Positions 8,587 through 18,199 are shown, numbered from the stretch's first letter. The stretch is 64,000 nt of DNA from Dyadobacter luticola (GCF_005860805.1 NZ_VCEJ01000002.1:728375-792374), one strand, 5' to 3'. The notes: generated by a model from the sequence alone, not told the origin. Translations and numbers: made by a program.

Positions 8587-10368
8587 TTACTTGGCGATGT
8601 CAATTTGTACCGGTTTTCCTTTAATGGTATTTCCGTCCATCGCACGCAATACCGCGCGGGCATCACGCTCAGGCACATCTACAAATGTGAATTTGTCATA
8701 AATGTCAATCGCACCGATGGTTTTTCCAGGAATGTTGGCTTCGCCGGCGATCGCGCCCACAATGTCTTTCGGCATAATGTGGTCTTTACGGCCCAGGCTC
8801 AAAAATAAGCGGGTCATACCAGCTTCCGGAGCCGACGGACGACGGGATTCATCGCGGCTGCCACCTTCGGAGCGCCTCGATTCACCTCTTGAAGCCGGTG
8901 CATAACGGTCCGTACGCTCCGTGCCACGACGGTCTCCGCCTCTTTCGAAACGGCCACCAGGAGCAGAGCGACGTTCAAATCTGTCACTGCCGCCTTCGCG
9001 ACGTCCACCGTCACGATCGCTGCGTCTTTCTTCCCAAGCCAGGTTACCTTCTGAGTATTCGTTTTTCTGAACGCCCATAATTTGCTTGGCCATCGCACCG
9101 ACGATCTGCTCGGTAGAAAAACCTGCGTGGTGCAGCATATCCAGTACGTCAATGTACAGGTCTTGGTCGTCAGCCTCTTTGATAGAAGTGGCAATTTTTT
9201 CTACGAACCTGGCTTTACGAACACCTACGATATCTTCATAAGAAGGAATTACACCTTTCTCAATTTTAACTTTGGTATATCCCTCGATGGCTTTCAGACG
9301 ATATTTTTCGTCACGTGCTACCAGCGAGAATGCTTTTCCGGACATCCCGGCGCGACCTGTACGGCCGATACGGTGTACGTAATATTCTTCATCCAAAGGA
9401 ATGTCATAGTTGATCACACCATCCAGTCCGCTAACATCGATACCGCGGGCAGCAACGTCTGTCGCAACAAGAATGGTAGTAACACCCGCCTTGAATTTGC
9501 TCATGACATTACTTCTTTGCTGCTGGCGCAAATCGCCGTGGATACCTTCTGAGGCATAGCCTCTCAATTGCAGGTCTTCCACGATCTCGTCTACTTTTCT
9601 TTTGGTATTACAAAAAACCAGCAGGGATTTAATGTGGTGCATATCGATCAGACGGGTCATTACCTCGACTTTCGCCTGCGGTTTTACTTCAAAATAAACC
9701 TGCTCGATATTCTGGTTTGTCAATTCGTTGCGAACAACTTTGATCAATACCGGATTGTTCTGGAAACGCTTCGTGATCGACATGATCGGCTTCGACATCG
9801 TTGCCGAGAAAAGGATCGTCTGGCGGTCTTCCGGCATATCTGCCAGGATGCTTTCAATGTCTTCACGGAATCCCATATCCAACATTTCGTCCGCTTCGTC
9901 GAGTACCATCATACGTACTTCGTCGAATTTCAATGTGCGGCGCTCCATGTGGTCCATCACGCGGCCCGGAGTTCCTACCACAATGTGTACACCTTTTTTG
10001 AGGGAACGGATCTGGCGGTCGATAGAATCACCACCGTAAATCGCTTCGATGCGCAGACCTTTAATGTATTTGCCAAGACGTCCGATTTCTTCGGAAACCT
10101 GTACGGCCAGTTCACGGGTCGGGCAAAGTATCAGTGCCTGAACGGCATTATTAGTAAGGTCAATTTTTTCAAGAACGGGGATACCAAACGCGGCGGTTTT
10201 ACCTGTACCGGTTTGTGCTTGCCCGATTACGTCGGAACCCTCCATGACAGCAGGGATACCTTGTGCTTGTATCGGTGAGGGTTTTTCAAAACCCATTTCA
10301 GTTAAGGCTTTGAGGATGTTTTCGTTGAGACCAAGCTCTGCGAAAGTTTCGAAAATTTCAGTTGTCAT
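8587..10368 (-). CDS. deaD: DEAD-box RNA helicase, DeaD/CsdA type
   Basis: 593 residues. N-terminal RecA-like core: Q motif SPIQAQ (31-36), Walker A AQTGTGKT (51-58), PTRELA, GTPGR, DEAD, SAT, and in the second domain ARGID and HRIGRTGR. A basic RGG/RRSD-rich linker (about 445-515) leads to a DbpA-type RNA-binding domain (about 520-593, from TRLFLSLGRK to VQIDIAK). This layout matches DeaD, which unwinds structured RNA during ribosome assembly and cold growth. The gene is monocistronic, with a terminator downstream and a strong promoter about 310 bases upstream, leaving a long leader. Confidence 0.95.
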   Translation of the reverse strand: MTTEIFETFAELGLNENILKALTEMGFEKPSPIQAQGIPAVMEGSDVIGQAQTGTGKTAAFGIPVLEKIDLTNNAVQALILCPTRELAVQVSEEIGRLGKYIKGLRIEAIYGGDSIDRQIRSLKKGVHIVVGTPGRVMDHMERRTLKFDEVRMMVLDEADEMLDMGFREDIESILADMPEDRQTILFSATMSKPIMSITKRFQNNPVLIKVVRNELTNQNIEQVYFEVKPQAKVEVMTRLIDMHHIKSLLVFCNTKRKVDEIVEDLQLRGYASEGIHGDLRQQQRSNVMSKFKAGVTTILVATDVAARGIDVSGLDGVINYDIPLDEEYYVHRIGRTGRAGMSGKAFSLVARDEKYRLKAIEGYTKVKIEKGVIPSYEDIVGVRKARFVEKIATSIKEADDQDLYIDVLDMLHHAGFSTEQIVGAMAKQIMGVQKNEYSEGNLAWEERRSDRDGGRREGGSDRFERRSAPGGRFERGGDRRGTERTDRYAPASRGESRRSEGGSRDESRRPSAPEAGMTRLFLSLGRKDHIMPKDIVGAIAGEANIPGKTIGAIDIYDKFTFVDVPERDARAVLRAMDGNTIKGKPVQIDIAK

Positions 10369-10677
10369 TATATGATTATTAGTATTAATACTTTGGAAAA
10401 AATGGGTGCGTCAAATGAGTTTAATCACGTCGTTTCAGGAACACAGCAATCACAGGCTCCGAGGAGTTGATAGCGCAATACAATACACCGGATCAGCCGG
10501 TAAAAGCCGGAACAAACAAATTAGTTAAAAGGGGATTTCACAAAGCCCACCACAACCATCCGTGGGGCTCTGCATGCGGGAACGGAAATTCCAACCGGAC
10601 AAAATGGGTTGGCAGCTGTAATGATAAAATGCTGGACCGTATGAGAGGCAGAGAAGCGAACGGATGTTCGTTCAAAT
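10369..10677 (-). promoter_or_regulatory. Predicted long 5' leader of the DEAD-box helicase mRNA
   Basis: The best promoter for the helicase ends at 10684, so transcription should begin near 10677 and leave about 310 untranslated bases. Short inverted repeats (for example CGAAC-GGAT-GTTCG near 10655 and CCGG-TTTTA-like pairs near 10480-10515) suggest local structure. Long structured leaders are known for E. coli deaD/csdA and other cold-shock genes, where they serve autoregulation. Whether this one regulates is inference. The plus-strand frame inside it (10467-10730) shows no protein-like features. Confidence 0.5.
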
Positions 10678-10683
10678 TTTATG

Positions 10684-10713
10684 CAAAAGTAAGATTAATA
10701 TTGAAATTCACAA
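10684..10713 (-). promoter_or_regulatory. Bacteroidota-type promoter for the DEAD-box helicase
   Basis: On the minus strand a TTG (10711-10713) is separated by exactly 19 bases from TACTTTTG (10684-10691), an exact match to the Bacteroidota -33/-7 consensus TTTG/TAnnTTTG. Confidence 0.65.
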
Positions 10714-10750
10714 CGCATTTGAGAAAATAATTGTAATATTTCCAGAAAAC

Positions 10751-10785
10751 AAAAAGGCCCGGCAGGGATATGCTCCCGCCAGGCC
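10751..10785 (-). terminator. Intrinsic terminator after ald
   Basis: On the minus strand GGCCTGGCGGG and CCCTGCCGGGCC form a stem with one mismatch, followed directly by TTTTTG. It lies 20 bases past the ald stop and just upstream of the helicase promoter, insulating the two genes. Confidence 0.85.
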
Positions 10786-10804
10786 GTGCATTAGGTTTGT
10801 TGAT

Positions 10805-11917
10805 TCAGAATAATTCTTTTACGTCGGTATAAGGCAGGTTCCAGGCATCAGATACGCCTTTAAAAACTACTTTACCGTTCACGACATTCAGGCCTTTACG
10901 AAGTTCTTCATTTTTGGAACAGGCATCTTTCCAGCCCAGATTTGCCAGCTGCAATGCATATGGCAATGTTGCATTGGTCAAAGCCAATGTGGAAGTATAC
11001 GGAACTGCGCCCGGCATGTTGGCTACGCAATAATGTACTACGCCATCTACTTCATAAATCGGATTTTCGTGTGTAGTAGCTTTGGAAGTTTCGAAGCATC
11101 CACCCTGATCGATGGCCACGTCCACCATCACGGTGCCGGGTTTCATCAGTTTCAGCATGTCGCGGGTAATCAATGATGGTGCTTTCGCGCCGGGGATTAA
11201 CACGCCGCCTATGATCAGGTTTGCGCTTTTTACCAGTTCGCGGATGTTGTATTCGTTGGACATGACCGTATCCACATTTGCAGGCATAATATCTTCCAGG
11301 TAGCGAAGTCTCGCCAAACTGATATCTACAATCGTCACATTTGCGCCTAATCCGGCGGCCATTTTTGCCGATTGTGTTCCCACTATTCCGCCTCCCAGAA
11401 CCAGGACATTCGCAGGTTTCACACCCGCTACTCCTCCCAGTAAAATCCCGAATCCACCCATCGGTTTTTCCAGGTATTTTGCACCCTCCTGAACGGCCAT
11501 TCTACCCGCGACTTCGCTCATAGGCACGAGCAAAGGAAGACTTCTGTCTGTTTTTTCAACGGTTTCGTATGCGAGGCAGACCGCTCTGCGATCGATCATC
11601 GCATGTGTGAGGGGTTCTGATGAAGCGAAGTGGAAATAGGTAAATAGCAGCTGATCATCTTTAATGAGCGCATATTCGCTCTCGATAGGCTCTTTAACTT
11701 TAATGATCATTTCGGCAATGCCGTACACTTCCTCAATGGTCGAAAGAATGGTCGCACCGGCCTGGGTATATTGCTCGTCGCTGAACCCACTGCTTTTGCC
11801 AGCTTCGGTCTGGACATAAACGATATGTCCGTGCTTGCGAAATTCGGTTACGCCGGCCGGGGTGAGTGCCACGCGGTTTTCATTATTCTTGATTTCCTTG
11901 GGGACGCCAATGATCAT
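10805..11917 (-). CDS. ald: Alanine dehydrogenase
   Basis: 370 residues, the normal length. The N-terminal motif MIIGVPKEIKNNENRVALTP is characteristic; catalytic Lys75 (IIKVKEP) and His96 (TYFHFAS) are present. The NAD-binding Rossmann loop is VLVLGGGIVGTQSA (about 171-184), and MVDVAIDQGGCFETS is the conserved C-terminal block. The enzyme interconverts L-alanine with pyruvate and ammonia using NAD. It faces an Lrp/AsnC regulator across a 172-base intergenic region, a common arrangement in which the regulator controls ald. A TACTTTTG -7 box lies on the minus strand at 11955-11962. Confidence 0.97.
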   Translation of the reverse strand: MIIGVPKEIKNNENRVALTPAGVTEFRKHGHIVYVQTEAGKSSGFSDEQYTQAGATILSTIEEVYGIAEMIIKVKEPIESEYALIKDDQLLFTYFHFASSEPLTHAMIDRRAVCLAYETVEKTDRSLPLLVPMSEVAGRMAVQEGAKYLEKPMGGFGILLGGVAGVKPANVLVLGGGIVGTQSAKMAAGLGANVTIVDISLARLRYLEDIMPANVDTVMSNEYNIRELVKSANLIIGGVLIPGAKAPSLITRDMLKLMKPGTVMVDVAIDQGGCFETSKATTHENPIYEVDGVVHYCVANMPGAVPYTSTLALTNATLPYALQLANLGWKDACSKNEELRKGLNVVNGKVVFKGVSDAWNLPYTDVKELF

Positions 11918-12089
11918 GGTTTGATAGAAATAGTGTTGATAGTTTTAAGAGGTGCAAAAGTAATTTTCTGCCGAAAAACATTCTACCCAAGCTGTGATAG
12001 TTGGAAAAGAAAACTATTTTTGACCGGTTTTATGAGAAAATTTTCTGCTCGGGAATATTCAATCCGCCGGTTTACCATAAAAAAAACTA
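11918..12089. promoter_or_regulatory. Divergent ald / Lrp control region
   Basis: 172 bases between divergent starts. Minus strand: TACTTTTG (11955-11962) as a -7 box for ald. Plus strand: TATTTTTG (12015-12022) as a -7 box for the regulator. Neither has a clear -33 TTTG at the right spacing, which would fit activator-dependent promoters. No obvious Lrp operator palindrome was identified. Confidence 0.45.
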
Positions 12090-12551
12090 ATGCAGCCAGA
12101 CCCTATCGACCGCAAAATCCTGGATCTTCTTCAAACCAATGCCCAGATGACGATCAAAGAGATCGCCAGCCGTATCAATTTGTCGGTCACGCCAGTCCAT
12201 GAAAGGATCCGGAAGCTTGAAAAAGAGGGGTTTATTGATAAATATGTTTGTCTGCTCAACCGGCGGAAACTGGGAAAAACATTGCTGGTGTATTGCAATG
12301 TTACCCTGGATAAACAGCGGAAGGAAAGTTTCGAGGATTTCAACCAGGCGATCGTGAAAATGAGCGAAGTGCTGGAATGTTCGGTGGTTTCGGGCAACTT
12401 TGATTATATGTTAAAAGTGGTTGTTGAGGATGCGGAGGCTTATAATCAATTCTACCAGCATAAACTTTCCGCACTGAAAAGCGTGTTACACATCAGTAGT
12501 TATTTCGTAATTTCCGAGATCAAGTACACCACCGGGATTGCCGTGATCTGA
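12090..12551 (+). CDS. Lrp/AsnC-family transcriptional regulator
   Basis: 153 residues. The N-terminal winged helix-turn-helix (about 4-60) begins DPIDRKILDLLQTNAQMTIK and contains LSVTPVHERIRKLEKEGFID, the canonical Lrp recognition region. The C-terminal RAM domain (about 66-145) has the SGNFDYMLKVV core that binds amino-acid effectors. By position it likely senses an amino acid, probably alanine, and controls the divergent ald. This regulatory link is inferred from gene arrangement. Confidence 0.93.
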   Translation: MQPDPIDRKILDLLQTNAQMTIKEIASRINLSVTPVHERIRKLEKEGFIDKYVCLLNRRKLGKTLLVYCNVTLDKQRKESFEDFNQAIVKMSEVLECSVVSGNFDYMLKVVVEDAEAYNQFYQHKLSALKSVLHISSYFVISEIKYTTGIAVI

Positions 12552-12623
12552 TTTTAGCTATTCGAAAATCAACTCACACAACATGGGCCAGGCGCCACCA
12601 GCTAGCAGCTAAATGCTTTCATA

Positions 12624-13646
12624 ATGAACAAAAATTTTAAGGACGGCCTGAATTTAATGTCCAAAGTGACGCCGAAAAGGGCCTGGAATGCGATACAGAT
12701 CCTGGGAAGCTATTTTTATTCAAAAGCGACTGGTCGGCCGGTACACTGGGGCATGCCCATCGCGATTTCCTTTGAACCGACCACTTCCTGCAACCTGCGC
12801 TGCCCCGAATGTCCAAGCGGCCTTCGCTCATTCACCCGCCCGACGGGAATGATGGAAGAAAAACTTTACAAGAAAACAATCGACGAGCTGGCTGATACCT
12901 TACTATATCTCATTTTTTATTTCCAGGGCGAGCCTTACCTGCATCCCAAATTTTTCGAGCTGGTGCAATACGCGCATGACAAAGGCATTTATACGGCCAC
13001 TTCCACCAATGCACATTATTTGACAGACGAGAAAGCCAGAAAAACAGTCGAATCCGGGCTGGACAGGCTCATTATTTCCATCGACGGCACGACGCAGGAT
13101 GTGTACCAGCAATACAGGATCGGCGGAAATCTGGAAAAGGTTTTAGAAGGAACGCGCAATATTATCAAATGGAAAAAGGAGTTGAAATCGAGCACGCCGC
13201 ATGTGATTTTCCAGTTTTTGGTGGTAAAACCGAATGAACATCAGATTGATGATGTGAAAAAACTGGCGGAAGAAATGGGCGTGGATGAAGTTGGTTTGAA
13301 GACCGCGCAGATCTATGATTACGAAGAAGGTTCGGACCTGATCCCGACCATTGAAAAATACGCCCGCTACGAGAAAAAGGCAGACGGAAAATTCTCTATA
13401 AAAAACAAATTTGTGGACCACTGCTGGAAAATGTGGCATTCGTGTGTGATCACCTGGGACGGGGCTGTGGTACCTTGCTGTTTTGACAAAGACGCCGAAT
13501 ACCAGCTCGGCGATATGAAGCGCCAGACATTCCGCCAGTTATGGAAAGGAAAGAAATACGAGGACTTCCGTGCATCGCTGATCCGGTCACGCTCGGAGAT
13601 CGAAATGTGCAAAAACTGCACAGAAGGCACGCAGGTGTGGGCGTGA
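12624..13646 (+). CDS. Radical SAM / SPASM domain protein
   Basis: 340 residues. The radical SAM cluster motif is CNLRCPEC (Cys56, Cys60, Cys63), binding a 4Fe-4S cluster that cleaves SAM. FQGEPYLHPKF (about 99-109) is the GGE-like SAM-contact block. The C-terminus carries SPASM-type cysteines (HCWKMWHSCVITWDGAVVPC, then CF, and MCKNC) for auxiliary clusters. The substrate is unknown: no short precursor peptide gene is visible on either side, so a peptide-modifying role is not supported by context. It starts 72 bases after the Lrp gene and precedes parA by 166 bases. Confidence 0.9.
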   Translation: MNKNFKDGLNLMSKVTPKRAWNAIQILGSYFYSKATGRPVHWGMPIAISFEPTTSCNLRCPECPSGLRSFTRPTGMMEEKLYKKTIDELADTLLYLIFYFQGEPYLHPKFFELVQYAHDKGIYTATSTNAHYLTDEKARKTVESGLDRLIISIDGTTQDVYQQYRIGGNLEKVLEGTRNIIKWKKELKSSTPHVIFQFLVVKPNEHQIDDVKKLAEEMGVDEVGLKTAQIYDYEEGSDLIPTIEKYARYEKKADGKFSIKNKFVDHCWKMWHSCVITWDGAVVPCCFDKDAEYQLGDMKRQTFRQLWKGKKYEDFRASLIRSRSEIEMCKNCTEGTQVWA

Positions 13647-13812
13647 AACACTTTTCAAACTTCCAGTCAAATTATATTTTTAACTAAATAATAATGTTGG
13701 TTAACAAACTGACATTTAATGTGTTGACTATTTTGATCAAATCTCCGTGGAACATTTTTTGGTGAATTGCCCCGAATAACTGAAATTTGAACTGAGTAAC
13801 ACTAATGAATAC

Positions 13813-14610
13813 ATGGGCAAAGTAATTGCGATTGCAAACCAAAAAGGAGGAGTAGGAAAAACCACCACTGCCATCAATCTGGCCGCCAGCCTGGCAGCGC
13901 TCGAATTCCGGACGCTGATCATCGACGCGGACCCTCAGGCGAACTCTACTTCGGGGCTGGGGTTTAACCCGCAGGAAATGCACAACAGTATTTACGAGTG
14001 CATGGTGGAGCAGGCAAAAACTTCGGAGATTATCCTCGAAACCGATTTTCCCAACTTGAATTTACTGCCTTCACACATTGACCTCGTCGGCGCGGAGATC
14101 GAAATGATCAACCTCAAAAACCGCGAGCACCGCATGAAAGACGCGATCGCGGAAGTGCGCGATGACTATGATTTCATCATTATAGATTGTTCTCCTTCCC
14201 TCGGTTTGATTACCATTAATAGCCTCACCGCAGCGGATTCGGTCATTATTCCGGTTCAATGTGAATATTTTGCACTGGAAGGTCTGGGTAAATTATTGAA
14301 TACAATTACCATTATTCAATCACGCCTCAATACTGCATTGATTATTGAAGGTATCCTGCTGACCATGTACGATTTACGTTTACGCCTGTCCAATCAGGTT
14401 GTGAATGAGGTTACCAACCATTTCGAATCACTTGTTTTTAATACGATTATTCCCCGTAATGTGCGGATCAGTGAGGCACCAAGCTTCGGTATCCCGGTCA
14501 TGGCGCAGGATTCGGACAGCAAAGGCGCTATCAGCTATTTAAATCTGGCAAGAGAAATTCTCACTAAAAATGGTTTGCTATCTTCTGACAGACAGATGGG
14601 CGTAAACTGA
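13813..14610 (+). CDS. parA: Chromosome-partitioning ATPase ParA/Soj
   Basis: 265 residues. The deviant Walker A motif [16 protein letters not shown] (about 9-24) is intact, with [11 protein letters not shown] (Walker A' region) and [14 protein letters not shown] as Walker B. These P-loop ATPases bind nonspecific DNA as ATP dimers and are released by ParB, segregating chromosome origins. parB follows after 33 bases. No convincing parS site or origin was spotted in the window. Confidence 0.97.
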   Translation: MGKVIAIANQKGGVGKTTTAINLAASLAALEFRTLIIDADPQANSTSGLGFNPQEMHNSIYECMVEQAKTSEIILETDFPNLNLLPSHIDLVGAEIEMINLKNREHRMKDAIAEVRDDYDFIIIDCSPSLGLITINSLTAADSVIIPVQCEYFALEGLGKLLNTITIIQSRLNTALIIEGILLTMYDLRLRLSNQVVNEVTNHFESLVFNTIIPRNVRISEAPSFGIPVMAQDSDSKGAISYLNLAREILTKNGLLSSDRQMGVN

Positions 14611-14643
14611 TAATCGGTTGAATAGCACGAACTGACACCACAA

Positions 14644-15561
14644 ATGGAGAATAGCAGCAAGACAAAAAAGATGACCGGACTGGGCAGGGGATTGGGCGCT
14701 CTTCTGCAGGATTCCGAGAAAATAAATACCCCCAGGTCAAATTCCCGCGTGTCGGCCGCCGAAGTAGTCGGTTCGATGAGCGAAATTGACGTCAATCTCA
14801 TTGAAGCCAATCCTTACCAGCCGCGGACCAAATTTGACCAGGAAGCTTTGCAGGAATTGGCAGACTCCATCAGAGTTCAGGGCATTATCCAGCCTATCAC
14901 TGTCCGGCAGCTTTCCGAAGATTCTTACCAGCTGATTTCCGGCGAGCGGCGTTTGCAAGCCTCCCGCTCCCTCGGGCTCACATCGATCCCGGCTTACGTC
15001 CGCACCGCCAATGATCAGCAAATGCTGGAAATGGCGCTTATCGAGAACATTCAGCGTGAAAACCTTAATTCCATAGAAATTGCGCTGAGTTACCAGCGGC
15101 TAATTCTGGAATGTAGCCTGAAACAAGAGGAGTTGGGAGTTAGGGTTGGTAAAAACCGCACGACAGTCAATAATTATATTCGGCTTTTGAAATTACCACC
15201 GGTGATCCAGGCGGCATTGCGTGATAACCAGATCAGTATGGGGCACGCGCGGGCGATCATTACCATTAATAGCGATCAGAGCCAGCTGAAAATTTTTAAT
15301 AAGATCATTGAAGAAGGGTGGTCCGTCAGGAAGGTGGAAGAGGAGGTTAGGAAATTGGGAATGATGGCCAATATCCAGACGGAGACCAAAAAGCAGCCAA
15401 CAATTAATCAGGAAATTAAGGCGTTACAGTTCCAATTATCATCCTTTTTCGGGGCGAAGGTTTCCGTGAAAAGTAATGAGGAGCACAAGGGTGAAATTAA
15501 GATCCCTTTTACCTCTCAGGATGAACTGAACAAGATATTGGAGACGCTTAAATTCAAATAA
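14644..15561 (+). CDS. parB: Chromosome-partitioning CTPase/DNA-binding protein ParB
   Basis: 305 residues. The N-terminal peptide GLGRGLGALL (ParA-activating type) is at 12-21. The CTP-binding domain has IEANPYQPRTKF and the GERRLQAS box (100-107). ALIENIQRENLN follows, then a helix-turn-helix (KQEELGVRVGKNRTTVNNYI) for parS binding and a C-terminal dimerisation region (about 250-305). It loads on parS and spreads as a CTP clamp. It is in an operon-like row with parA, DUF5683, dapB and lepB. Confidence 0.97.
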   Translation: MENSSKTKKMTGLGRGLGALLQDSEKINTPRSNSRVSAAEVVGSMSEIDVNLIEANPYQPRTKFDQEALQELADSIRVQGIIQPITVRQLSEDSYQLISGERRLQASRSLGLTSIPAYVRTANDQQMLEMALIENIQRENLNSIEIALSYQRLILECSLKQEELGVRVGKNRTTVNNYIRLLKLPPVIQAALRDNQISMGHARAIITINSDQSQLKIFNKIIEEGWSVRKVEEEVRKLGMMANIQTETKKQPTINQEIKALQFQLSSFFGAKVSVKSNEEHKGEIKIPFTSQDELNKILETLKFK

Positions 15562-15564
15562 CAC

Positions 15565-16263
15565 TTGAAAAACTGGTTTTTGCTGGGCATTATTTTGCTG
15601 ATTTCACATAAGATTTCAGCGCAAAAAACGACTCAAAAAGATTCTGTCATTTTAAAGAATTTGCCCGTAGTGGTGGCCGATAGTGCAGTTTTGCTGGGTA
15701 CGGATACGTTAAAAATAGTTAAAGTTGATTCGACGAAATTTTATCCGATACCCAAAAAAGCGACAAAAATGGCACTGATCCCCGGCATGGGGCAGATCTA
15801 TAACCGGGACTATTGGAAAGCACCTATTGTATACCTGGCGGTCGGTGGCGGTTTATATGTGTATTTTCTGAATTCGCTGAAATACCATGATTATTTGAAT
15901 GCTTATAAGGAGTTCTTTGATCTGGATAAGAGCAGCAGTACTTACGGTCAGCCGAAAAAGTCGCTTATTGATTCCACCGTCCAGGTGAGGGTAAGAAACT
16001 TGCTGAATACCAGCAGCGAACTTTTACCAGCGACAAAAGACCAGGCAGCACGGGGCAAGAATTACTGGCGGCGAAACCGGGGTTTTGCTTTGATCGTAAC
16101 CGGGCTGCTGTACTCGCTGTCGATTGTGGAGGCCAATGTTGCAGCGCATTTGAAGACCTTTGATTTGTCGGAAGACCTGACATTGCGGATAGAACCGAAA
16201 TTACAGCAGCCAGCCATGAAAACCCCTACACCGGGCGTGAGGCTGGTTTTTAATATAAAATAA
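15565..16263 (+). CDS. DUF5683 domain protein
   Basis: 232 residues, starting with TTG at 15565, three bases after the parB stop. A signal peptide is evident (about 1-19, ending KISAQ). The central part (about 65-105) contains KMALIPGMGQIYNRDYWKAP and a hydrophobic segment, and a second hydrophobic segment lies near 172-192. This matches DUF5683, a Bacteroidota envelope family of unknown function that commonly sits between parB and dapB. The position suggests co-expression, but no role in segregation is established. Confidence 0.8.
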   Translation: MKNWFLLGIILLISHKISAQKTTQKDSVILKNLPVVVADSAVLLGTDTLKIVKVDSTKFYPIPKKATKMALIPGMGQIYNRDYWKAPIVYLAVGGGLYVYFLNSLKYHDYLNAYKEFFDLDKSSSTYGQPKKSLIDSTVQVRVRNLLNTSSELLPATKDQAARGKNYWRRNRGFALIVTGLLYSLSIVEANVAAHLKTFDLSEDLTLRIEPKLQQPAMKTPTPGVRLVFNIK

Positions 16264-16290
16264 CAAGATTACGATTCAAATATTTAGTTA

Positions 16291-17010
16291 ATGAGAATAC
16301 TATTACTGGGTTACGGCAAGATGGGGAAGACAATTGAAAAAATTGCCCTGGACCGGGGACATTCAATTGTTGGAAAAATAGATGTGCAAAACCGCGATGA
16401 AATGCACAAGTTATCCGCATCGGACGTAGATGTGGCTATTGAATTCAGCTCGCCCGAAGCAGCATTTGACAACATATCTTACTGCCTTAAAAAAGGCTGG
16501 CCCGTCGTGAGCGGCACAACCGGCTGGCTCGAACACCGGACGGAAATTGAGCAGCTTTGCAAGGAACAAGCCGGCGCCTTCTTTTACGCTTCGAATTATA
16601 GCATTGGTGTCAATCTTTTCTTTCGCCTGAATAAACAACTGGCGAGACTGATGAATGGTCAGGCTTACCAGCGCTCGATGACAGAGGTGCACCACATTCA
16701 TAAGCTGGATGCCCCGAGCGGCACCGCAATTACATTGGCCGAAGGCATTATTGAAGAAACCGAAGACCTGCAAGGCTGGAAACTGGCACCGGAGGACGAA
16801 GAGGGCTTTTTGCAAATTACCGCAGAGCGCCGCGACGAAGTTCCTGGTACGCACATTGTCCGCTACGAATCCGAAGTAGATACCATAGAAATATCGCATA
16901 CGGCGCATAACCGGCAAGGCTTTGCGCTGGGGGCGGTGGTTTCGGCAGAATGGCTGCCGGGACGATATGGCGTTTTCGGCATGAATGACCTCCTTAAAAA
17001 TTTAGATTAA
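16291..17010 (+). CDS. dapB: 4-hydroxy-tetrahydrodipicolinate reductase
   Basis: 239 residues. The nucleotide-binding start MRILLLGYGKMGKTIE and VVSGTTGW are typical, and the signature EVHHIHKLDAPSGTA contains the catalytic His and Lys. VGVNLFF-type and HTAHNRQGFALGAV blocks complete the family pattern. It reduces hydroxy-tetrahydrodipicolinate with NAD(P)H in lysine and meso-diaminopimelate synthesis in the cytoplasm. It is followed after 30 bases by lepB. Confidence 0.97.
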   Translation: MRILLLGYGKMGKTIEKIALDRGHSIVGKIDVQNRDEMHKLSASDVDVAIEFSSPEAAFDNISYCLKKGWPVVSGTTGWLEHRTEIEQLCKEQAGAFFYASNYSIGVNLFFRLNKQLARLMNGQAYQRSMTEVHHIHKLDAPSGTAITLAEGIIEETEDLQGWKLAPEDEEGFLQITAERRDEVPGTHIVRYESEVDTIEISHTAHNRQGFALGAVVSAEWLPGRYGVFGMNDLLKNLD

Positions 17011-17040
17011 ATACTTAAAAACACCCAACAAGCGCTTGGC

Positions 17041-18177
17041 ATGGCTATTAACAGGGAATTGACTTCCAGTCCAGTACAAAATAAAAAGAAGAAATCGGCG
17101 GTTCGTGAATGGTTTGATTCGATACTTTTTGCAGTAGTCGCGGCAACATTGATCCGCTGGCTGTTTTTCGAAGCATTTACGATCCCGACGCCATCGATGG
17201 AAAACAGTCTGCTGGTCGGTGACTTTTTGTTTGTAAGCAAGCTGCATTACGGCACACGTACCCCGAAAACACCTTTGCAGGTGCCGCTGACGCACCAGAC
17301 TATCTGGGGAACGAACATTCCTTCCTACTCCGATGCAATTCAGCTACCTCAGTACCGCCTACCTGGTTTCAGCGAAGTGAAGCGCGGGGATGTGGTGGTA
17401 TTTAACTATCCGCCTGAGTTGCAGCATCCGGTCGATTTGAAAACGAATTATATTAAACGCTGCGTCGCGCTGCCGGGAGATAAGCTGGAAGTGAGGGATT
17501 TACAGGTTTATGCAAATGGCAAGGCCGAGGAAAATCCGGCGAGAATGGAAAATGAATACTTTGTAGCGACCACTACCTCTGTGAATGAAACCAAGGTATT
17601 TAAGGAAAATGGTATTTCGGAATATAATGCTTACACCGAAAGCTATAATGATACCATTCCCGGAAATGACCAGATGGGTTACCTGGTTTTCACGACGGTA
17701 GAAATCGCGGCGAAATTGAAGACGTATGATTTCGTGAAAAGCATTACGTTGGTGAAATCTTCCAAAGATATCAGCGAGCCGATGCTGTATCCCAACTCTT
17801 CGCAGTTCAAATGGAACCGCGACAACTACGGGCCGATCACCGTGCCAAAAGAAGGAGTGACTGTGCAGCTGACGCCAGAAAATATCGCGTTATATGGGCC
17901 TGTGATCAAAAATTATGAGGAAAATGAAGGTGTGGAAGTGGGTGAGAAATTGATAAAAATTGGCGGGAAGGAAATTACCAGCTATACTTTCAAACAGGAT
18001 TACTATTTTATGATGGGCGATAACCGCCACAATTCGGCCGATTCTAGATATTGGGGCTTTGTACCGAAAGACCACATTGTAGGAAAAGCGGTTTTCGTAT
18101 GGATGTCAATCGATCCGAACCCAACCAGCTTTTTTAATAAAATCAGGTGGAACAGGTTGTTTCGTGTCATTGAGTAA
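17041..18177 (+). CDS. lepB: Signal peptidase I, copy 1
   Basis: 378 residues. One N-terminal transmembrane helix (about 27-47) precedes the catalytic Ser52 in [14 protein letters not shown]. The general base is Lys139 in [12 protein letters not shown], and box E is [18 protein letters not shown] near the C-terminus. A long insert (about 160-310) between the Lys block and box E is typical of Bacteroidota LepB. The enzyme cleaves signal peptides on the periplasmic side of the inner membrane. A second closely similar copy follows after 132 bases. Confidence 0.96.
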   Translation: MAINRELTSSPVQNKKKKSAVREWFDSILFAVVAATLIRWLFFEAFTIPTPSMENSLLVGDFLFVSKLHYGTRTPKTPLQVPLTHQTIWGTNIPSYSDAIQLPQYRLPGFSEVKRGDVVVFNYPPELQHPVDLKTNYIKRCVALPGDKLEVRDLQVYANGKAEENPARMENEYFVATTTSVNETKVFKENGISEYNAYTESYNDTIPGNDQMGYLVFTTVEIAAKLKTYDFVKSITLVKSSKDISEPMLYPNSSQFKWNRDNYGPITVPKEGVTVQLTPENIALYGPVIKNYEENEGVEVGEKLIKIGGKEITSYTFKQDYYFMMGDNRHNSADSRYWGFVPKDHIVGKAVFVWMSIDPNPTSFFNKIRWNRLFRVIE

Positions 18178-18199
18178 AGTACGGTTTAAGTCATAAAGG

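Noticed and set aside
9568..10278. 236-codon plus-strand frame inside the DEAD-box helicase gene
   Set aside because: Lies wholly antisense to conserved helicase motifs; composition is a by-product of codon bias.
10467..10730. 87-codon plus-strand frame between the helicase and ald genes
   Set aside because: It runs antisense to the predicted helicase leader and promoter, has an odd Asn/Gly/His/Cys mix, no family resemblance and no promoter of its own.
13647..13812. Possible parS site or replication origin next to parAB
   Set aside because: No sequence resembling the GTTTCACGTGAAAC-type parS palindrome or a row of DnaA boxes was found here or elsewhere in the window.
12552..13812. Radical SAM/SPASM gene as part of a peptide natural-product cluster
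   Set aside because: No short precursor gene, transporter or protease lies beside it; flanks are an Lrp regulator and parA.
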